NCBI GenBank assembly: GCA_900552795.1
Contig: USBB01000007.1
Coordinates: forward strand, 17,811-81,810
Direction: 5' to 3'
Source: an uncultured Eubacterium sp.
GTDB lineage: Bacteria; Bacillota; Clostridia; Lachnospirales; Lachnospiraceae
DNA: 64,000 nt
Shown here: positions 58,758 to 64,000 of the stretch, one piece after another
How the letters are laid out: each line of letters begins with the position of its first letter
Position numbering within the stretch: the first letter of the stretch is position 1
Translations under genes and position numbers: made by a program
The notes under the pieces: model-generated
Seen by the model: only the letters and a program-made list of their open reading frames with translations
The model's database searches: none
Told to the model about the DNA's origin: nothing

Positions 58758-60323
58758 CTAATACGCACCGCCAAACAGACTATTCTGAAGCATTGTATAA
58801 ATCTCATCAGACAAAATTTCATTTAACACAGCAAAGTTTGTTACTAAATCAATTCCCACCTGTGTCATTTGTTCATCTGTAGCACTGTTTAAATCTATTG
58901 CATTCTCAAAATCACTCTCTTTAACAGACATCTCTGTAAACTCTGAAGAAGCACTCTCGCCGGATATCTTTACCTTAGCCTGTAAACCACTTGCATTATA
59001 GTCAAAACTAATTTCGTTTATCTTCGCCTCGTTTTGAGTAATCTGTGTATCAAAACGCATTGCAAAACTGCCTTCCTCTGTATCTGCTTTGACATCAAAA
59101 ACTGTATTGTCTTTTGAAGCATCAAGCTTTAATTCAGCAATGTTTCCATCTGAGTTATATACAAAATCCATACATTTATCAGCAGGTAATGTTACAGAAA
59201 TATTTCCCGAATCAACACCATCGATAACTGCTGCATCAAAATCAGCTTTTACAAATTTTTTATCAGCTATATAAACCTTAATTCTGACATCTCCAATCAT
59301 TTCAATATGATTTTTTATATCAGTTTTAAGTGATTCCTTATCTGTCTCATCAGCTATGGCTAGCATCGTAAGATATGGTGATATGCTGCTGTCTGTATAT
59401 ATCTGATCCACAGCTGTCATCATTGCTTCCTCCATTACTGCCTTTGTAAACACGATATCATATGTATTTGCTTCAACTGTTGAATCCTTAAGAATAACAC
59501 TTTCTTTATTTTTATTTTTTGTATAAACGCCATTGTCTATCATATTATCAAGAACATCTGTCGTTTTTTTAACCAAAGCTTGCATTGCAGGCTTATATTT
59601 TTCTATATCACTGCCGCTTAAACTCTTCATAATCTGACTTGTATCAGCTCCCGACAGCACTCCTGAGCCGGTGACACTCATAGAAGTTTTAAAAGAATTT
59701 GAAAATAACTTCGGAAGACTGAAATATAAATTACTGCTTCCATCAAAATAGTATTTTAAGTCAATAACAGACTGTGCTTTCCCTGATGAAAGCGATAATG
59801 TTCCTCCAATATTGCCAGTCTTAACATCGGCATCAATATCATAATTTATTGTATCTGCCTTAACATATGATTTATAATCTATACCTGCGATGTTTAGTTC
59901 CTCAAGCTTCAAAGAACCTTTTGCATTCTGCTTTTCTGATGAATTCACCTGCATGCCTTTATCTATTGCATTGACCAGTAAAGTCTCCAAATCAGCTGTT
60001 GCATTTTTTAATGCACTGACTGCGCCCTTTTTGGGAGAAATCATCTCTGAAATATAAGGATATGCAAAATATGTACCAATACCTGCAAGCAATACAAGAA
60101 CTGCAACTATTGCAGTAACAACAGGCCATATCTTTTTCTTGGGCGGCTTATTGGAATTTACTGGTTCCTGCTGTAACGCCTGCCCTGTAGGCTGCGACTG
60201 CTGTGAAGCTTGCGGCTGTTCCGCCGCCTGTGCATTGTCTGCTGCTGATTTAATTGAGTTTCCGCACTTAGGGCAGAATTTTGCACCCTCAGTTAAGTTA
60301 AATCCACATTTTGTACAAAACAT
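58758..60323 (-). CDS. Zinc-ribbon membrane protein with extracellular domain
   Basis: 521 residues from the ATG at 60323 (AGAGGT 7 bases upstream). Zinc ribbon FCTKCGFNLTEGAKFCPKCG at the N-terminus (CxxC...CxxC), a Gln/Ala/Pro-rich linker, a membrane helix about 70-90 (VVTAIVAVLVLLAGIGTYF), and an about 400-residue extracellular domain, rich in Asp, Ser and Lys with beta strands. Architecture is common in Clostridia; function unknown, perhaps envelope sensing. Confidence 0.8.
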   Translation of the reverse strand: MFCTKCGFNLTEGAKFCPKCGNSIKSAADNAQAAEQPQASQQSQPTGQALQQEPVNSNKPPKKKIWPVVTAIVAVLVLLAGIGTYFAYPYISEMISPKKGAVSALKNATADLETLLVNAIDKGMQVNSSEKQNAKGSLKLEELNIAGIDYKSYVKADTINYDIDADVKTGNIGGTLSLSSGKAQSVIDLKYYFDGSSNLYFSLPKLFSNSFKTSMSVTGSGVLSGADTSQIMKSLSGSDIEKYKPAMQALVKKTTDVLDNMIDNGVYTKNKNKESVILKDSTVEANTYDIVFTKAVMEEAMMTAVDQIYTDSSISPYLTMLAIADETDKESLKTDIKNHIEMIGDVRIKVYIADKKFVKADFDAAVIDGVDSGNISVTLPADKCMDFVYNSDGNIAELKLDASKDNTVFDVKADTEEGSFAMRFDTQITQNEAKINEISFDYNASGLQAKVKISGESASSEFTEMSVKESDFENAIDLNSATDEQMTQVGIDLVTNFAVLNEILSDEIYTMLQNSLFGGAY

Positions 60324-60372
60324 AATCATTACCTCTCTTATTTTTTATTTTTATTTAAAGCTGTAGCTTTAA

Positions 60373-60861
60373 TTATATTTTAACATATTTTATAAATTCA
60401 TAACATATATTAAAATAAGTTTTTTCATCACTTGTAGCCGCTATTTTCCACTTATCATTATTATCAAGATTAGGAAAATATGTGTCAGCATCATATGTGT
60501 AATCAATTTTTGTAATATGAGCTTCATCACATAAATCAAGCATCTGCTCATATATCATACCACCGCCTATGACATACACATCATTTGTATCATACTTTGA
60601 AGCCTCTTTTAATGCCTCCTCTATACTGTGACAGACTATTGCATTCTTTACCGAATAATTCTTATTTGAAGTTATTACTATATTAGTTCTTCCTGAAAGT
60701 CCGGTCCTGTCTTTAAGACTTTCCAATGTTTTTCTTCCCATTATAACAACCTTTCCGGCGGTCTCTTCCCTGAAGAATTTCATATCCTCCGGTATACTTA
60801 CAAGAAGTTTTCCTGATTTTCCTATAGCCCATTTATTATCAACTGCCGCAATTATTTTCAT
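60373..60861 (-). CDS. folA: Dihydrofolate reductase
   Basis: 162 residues. Chromosomal-type DHFR: IIAAVDNKWAIGKSGKLL, IPEDMKFFREET (catalytic Asp/Glu region), VIMGRKTLESL and VYVIGGGMIYEQML (NADPH). Makes tetrahydrofolate for the glyA and purine genes here. RBS AAGGAGG. Between the zinc-ribbon protein and hflX. Confidence 0.95.
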   Translation of the reverse strand: MKIIAAVDNKWAIGKSGKLLVSIPEDMKFFREETAGKVVIMGRKTLESLKDRTGLSGRTNIVITSNKNYSVKNAIVCHSIEEALKEASKYDTNDVYVIGGGMIYEQMLDLCDEAHITKIDYTYDADTYFPNLDNNDKWKIAATSDEKTYFNICYEFIKYVKI

Positions 60862-60943
60862 GGCACATATTCCTCCTTATCGGTATTTTTACTTTTATCC
60901 GACTTTTTACAGCTATTGTCTTCTGAAATGACCTTTCAAAATA

Positions 60944-62185
60944 TTACAATATACCGCTTATGCTTTTAGGCACATACGCTTTTACTTCTATTCCGTTTTC
61001 CGTGTAATTTTCTTCTATAAGCTGGCCCTTATCTCTTATAAGCTGTATTTTTCCTGCCTCATTATACGCAAAAACCCTGTCAACATACACTCTGCTCTCA
61101 AGAATAATTTTTTGAAGAATTTCCTGAAATTCAACCAGACCCTTTCCTGTTTTTGCAGAAATAACAGTCGTATAATCAGCTTTCAAATCCTTTGCAACAA
61201 CCTCATCAAGCTTATCACACTTGTTAAACAATGTAACAATCGGCTTATCTGTTATTTCAAGCTGATTTAATGTGCTGTAGACAGTCTCCATCTGACTGTC
61301 CATATCAGGATTTGAACTGTCAACAACATGTATTATTATATCTGCAAACTTTGCTTCCTCCAATGTACTCTTAAAAGCCTCAATAAGATTATGCGGAAGC
61401 TTTCTTATAAAACCTACTGTATCTGTCAATAAAACCTTTTCTTTATTAGGAAGAATAAGCACCCTCGTTGTAGGATCAAGCGTGGCAAACAGCTTATCCT
61501 CAGAAAGCACACCTGCGTTTGTAAGAGTATTAAGAAGCGTTGATTTTCCCGCATTAGTATATCCAACAATAGCAGCTATCGGCATTCCGTTATTTGCTCT
61601 GTTTTTTCTAATAATGTCTCTGTGTGACTTTACCTCTTCTAATTCCTTTGAAAGCTTTGCTATTCTTTCTCTTATTATTCTTCTGTCAGTCTCAATTTTC
61701 TTCTCACCCGGCCCCCTTGTACCGATTCCTCCACCAAGTCTTGAAAGACTTTTTCCAAGTCCTGCAAGCCTTGTCATGGCATATTTGAGCTGTGCCATTT
61801 CAACCTGTATTTTTCCCTCCCGCGTATTGGCTCTTGATGCAAATATATCAAGTATAACCATGGTTCTGTCCATAACCTTGGTACCTAACACATCTTCAAG
61901 ATTTCTAAGCTGTGCCGGAGTAAGCTCGTCATCACAAATTATTCCCGTTGCCCCTAATTTATCTATTAATTCTCTTACTTCATCAATTTTACCCTTACCT
62001 ATATAGGTAGCCGGATGAAAATATTCTCTTGGCTGTATAACTTTTCCCAAAGTCTCAGCGCCGGCTGTCTTTGCAAGTTCTTTCAATTCCTCTAAAGAAT
62101 TGGCTGTTTCCTGCTCATCTTCAAGCGAAACACCAATAAGCAATACACGTTCTTGCTGCTCATCAGTTTCAAATATCTGTGCCAT
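60944..62185 (-). CDS. hflX: GTPase HflX
   Basis: 413 residues from the ATG at 62185 (GGAGG 5 bases upstream). HflX N-domain (KVIQPREYFHPATYIGKGKI), the conserved RLGGGIGTRGPGEKKIETDR, and a GTPase with P-loop GYTNAGKSTLLNTL, DTVGFIRKLPHNLIEAFKST, and NKCD. Binds 50S subunits and splits stalled ribosomes. It overlaps the upstream ptsI by 17 bases, so translation may be coupled. Confidence 0.96.
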   Translation of the reverse strand: MAQIFETDEQQERVLLIGVSLEDEQETANSLEELKELAKTAGAETLGKVIQPREYFHPATYIGKGKIDEVRELIDKLGATGIICDDELTPAQLRNLEDVLGTKVMDRTMVILDIFASRANTREGKIQVEMAQLKYAMTRLAGLGKSLSRLGGGIGTRGPGEKKIETDRRIIRERIAKLSKELEEVKSHRDIIRKNRANNGMPIAAIVGYTNAGKSTLLNTLTNAGVLSEDKLFATLDPTTRVLILPNKEKVLLTDTVGFIRKLPHNLIEAFKSTLEEAKFADIIIHVVDSSNPDMDSQMETVYSTLNQLEITDKPIVTLFNKCDKLDEVVAKDLKADYTTVISAKTGKGLVEFQEILQKIILESRVYVDRVFAYNEAGKIQLIRDKGQLIEENYTENGIEVKAYVPKSISGIL

Positions 62186-63899
62186 ATCGTCCTCCACATT
62201 CTTTAAGATAAGCTGTTATTTCTGACTTTGTAACCATATTCATAACAGCATTTTTTACATTACATGCCTCCTCATACGTCCACTTGGAAATATTCTTCCT
62301 CGTCTCAAGTATCATAGACGGTGAAACGCTGAACTCCTCAAGTCCAAATGCTATAAGCAGCGGTATCATCAATGGATTTCCAGCAGACTCTCCGCACATA
62401 CATATACCTATATTATTATTCTTTGCCGCATTTATAACATTTTCTATAGTCCTTAATACAGCAGGATTGAACACAGAATACAAATACGCCACATTCTCGT
62501 TACCACGGTCAGCCGCCATTGTATACTGCGTAAGGTCGTTTGTTCCGATAGAAAAGAAATCTACTTCCTTTGCAAATACATCTGCCATAACTGCCGCAGC
62601 AGGCGTCTCTATCATAATTCCGATTTTAATATTTTTATCATATTCAATCCCATTTTTATCAAATTCATTCTTAATATACGCAATAATATTTTTTACTTCA
62701 CGTATTTCCTCAATACATGTTATCATAGGCAGCATTATCCTCACATTCCCGTAAGCACTTGCCTTTAATATTGAGCGAAGCTGTGTCTCAAACAAGTCTT
62801 TATGATCAAGACAATAACGTATTGCCCTGTATCCCAGATAAGGGTTTTCTTCATGCTCAAGCCCCATATATGCAATATCTTTATCTCCACCTATATCAAG
62901 AGTTCTTATCGTAACAGGTTTTCCATCACACATTATAACTGCTCTCTTATAAGCTTCTGTCTGCTCGTCCTCATCCGGTATTGAAATTCTGTTCATAAAC
63001 AGAAATTCTGTTCTGAAAAGACCGATTCCCTCAGCACTTTTTCCTACAGCCTTATGTGCGTCATAATCTGTACCTATATTTGCAAACAGCTTAAGAATTC
63101 TATTATCTCTTGTTACTGTCGGCTTTCCGTTAAACTCCTTCAATTCCTTGAGTTTTAATTTGTATTCCTCGCGTTTTTCTCTATACTCCTCGATTATATT
63201 CTTATCAGGATTTATATAAATTTTCCCCGATGAACCGTCAATAATAACCAAATCGTTATTCTTAATATCCGTCATGGCATTTTTAACACTTAAGACAGCC
63301 GGTATTTCCAATGCGCGCGATAAAATTGCAGCATGGGAATTTTCACCGCCCCTCCTTGCAACAATACCTGCAACGTGCTCTGTGTCCATCGCTGCTGTTA
63401 TGGACGGATGCAGTTCATTTGCCACTATAATCGTATCGTTTGGCAGCTCACTTAAATTCAACTCTTCCTGACCTTGAAGCATATTGATTATCCGACTGCT
63501 CAAATCTTTAATATCAACAATTCTCTGATTAATAACATCACTGTCAATAGAATTTAATATATTTATATACATATCACAGGCCTTAAGCACAGCTGCCTCA
63601 GCACACAAATGCTCATTTTCAATAATATCATATATACTTTTATTAAGCTCCTCATCATTTACCAGATATATCTGGTTTTTTAAAACAAGAGCAACTTTAT
63701 CATTATCTTTTAATTTATTTTTCAGCTTTAAAATCAGCTTCTCGGTTTCGATTATAAAATGCGCCTTTACCTTATCGTATCTGTCTTTTTCTTCTTTTGG
63801 ATTATCAATAGACGTAATATTAATATTTGCATTTTTATCCGGTATTATTAAAGCATTTCCTATTCCAATCCCTCCAGATGTTCCAATTCCACTAATCAT
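62169..63899 (-). CDS. ptsI: PTS enzyme I
   Basis: 576 residues from the ATG at 63899 (GAGG 9 bases upstream; an earlier ATG overlaps that site). N-domain with the phospho-His in GGENSHAAILSRALEIPAVL (the family box is usually GGxTSHxAI, so TS is NS here), then the PEP-binding barrel: LFRTEFLFMNR, IGIMIETPAAAVMADVFAKE and FFSIGTNDLTQYTMAADRGN, and the catalytic Cys in GICMCGESAGNP. Passes phosphate from PEP to HPr. ptsH would lie upstream, outside the window. It overlaps hflX. Confidence 0.95.
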   Translation of the reverse strand: MISGIGTSGGIGIGNALIIPDKNANINITSIDNPKEEKDRYDKVKAHFIIETEKLILKLKNKLKDNDKVALVLKNQIYLVNDEELNKSIYDIIENEHLCAEAAVLKACDMYINILNSIDSDVINQRIVDIKDLSSRIINMLQGQEELNLSELPNDTIIVANELHPSITAAMDTEHVAGIVARRGGENSHAAILSRALEIPAVLSVKNAMTDIKNNDLVIIDGSSGKIYINPDKNIIEEYREKREEYKLKLKELKEFNGKPTVTRDNRILKLFANIGTDYDAHKAVGKSAEGIGLFRTEFLFMNRISIPDEDEQTEAYKRAVIMCDGKPVTIRTLDIGGDKDIAYMGLEHEENPYLGYRAIRYCLDHKDLFETQLRSILKASAYGNVRIMLPMITCIEEIREVKNIIAYIKNEFDKNGIEYDKNIKIGIMIETPAAAVMADVFAKEVDFFSIGTNDLTQYTMAADRGNENVAYLYSVFNPAVLRTIENVINAAKNNNIGICMCGESAGNPLMIPLLIAFGLEEFSVSPSMILETRKNISKWTYEEACNVKNAVMNMVTKSEITAYLKECGGRYGTDI

Positions 63900-64000
63900 A
63901 ATCTTAATCCTCATTTCTGAGCAACTTTGTTGCGAAGAGGCGACGCAAATTTGCGTCTGCCATTAAGGCTATTTGCTTTCGCTCAGAAACAAATAGCTGT
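63900..64000 (-). promoter_or_regulatory. ptsI leader with three hairpins
   Basis: On the minus strand: GCTATTTG/CAAATAGC (the repeat also seen as the citrate synthase terminator), GACGCAAATTTGCGTC, and GCAACAAAGTTGC, directly followed by TCAGAAATGAGGATTA and the start. No promoter was seen before the window edge. Confidence 0.55.

Noticed and set aside
61482..62006. 174-codon plus-strand frame opposite hflX
   Set aside because: Shadow of a well-conserved GTPase gene.

Overview
The window looks like chromosomal DNA of an anaerobic, spore-forming, probably motile member of Clostridia, most likely family Lachnospiraceae. This is inferred from low GC, the HemZ-type radical SAM protein, the anaerobic NrdG activase, the separate AICAR transformylase plus archaeal-type PurO cyclohydrolase, sporulation-type wall proteins without signal peptides, a chemoreceptor, and strong clostridial Shine-Dalgarno sites. 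No rRNA, tRNA or CRISPR array was seen.

Layout. Positions 1-4250 are accessory DNA: the end of a sensor kinase and its LuxR-type response regulator (streptococcal in flavour), a decayed ORF, a TetR regulator divergent from a short choloylglycine-hydrolase-family enzyme with three palindromic operators between them, and the sigma-like and HTH genes of a Tn916/Tn1549-type conjugative element without excisionase or integrase. This DNA abuts an orphan MerR gene whose MerR-type promoter points into it. Positions 4.9-23.9 kb are housekeeping genes: a lipoprotein, murF, ddl, citrate synthase, DUF1653, a zinc-phospholipase-like protein, a PHP phosphoesterase, AICAR transformylase and purO, pheA, a DUF5050 protein, a YdcZ transporter, a solute-binding lipoprotein, argCJBD, and divergent argG.

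Positions 24.1-35.4 kb are an AT-rich bacteriocin island, all on the minus strand: HlyD-type adaptor, C39 peptidase ABC exporter, M50 protease with PDZ, two double-glycine bacteriocin precursors with small membrane (probably immunity) proteins, a CPBP protease and many tiny membrane ORFs. The precursor/immunity block is present twice, about 4.46 kb apart. Each copy is preceded by a consensus promoter, a 9-codon leader ORF, a GEMM-I (cyclic di-GMP-I) riboswitch aptamer and an intrinsic terminator whose 5' arm overlaps the aptamer's P1 stem. This predicts bacteriocin transcription that is switched on by the second messenger. I consider this the most notable system in the window.

Positions 35.6-46.3 kb hold a long minus-strand run, rel - MBL hydrolase - hemZ fused to an HD-GYP domain - aspS - chemoreceptor - glyA. 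Then come a sugar isomerase-like TIM barrel and a YetA/rhamnogalacturonan-lyase-like protein, nrdG and dut, a trigger-factor-like lipoprotein, infC-rpmI-rplT under an L20-leader-type control region, a DegV protein, a SpoIID-like/peptidoglycan-binding protein divergent from an amidase-SPOR protein, a WG-repeat protein, a zinc-ribbon membrane protein, folA, hflX and ptsI.

Several short repeat families are scattered between genes: a hairpin with the tail GACCTTTTGACACTGTAAT, a palindrome built on GGATTGT/ACAATCC, and a recurring leader hairpin ending in AGAAATGAGG just before start codons.
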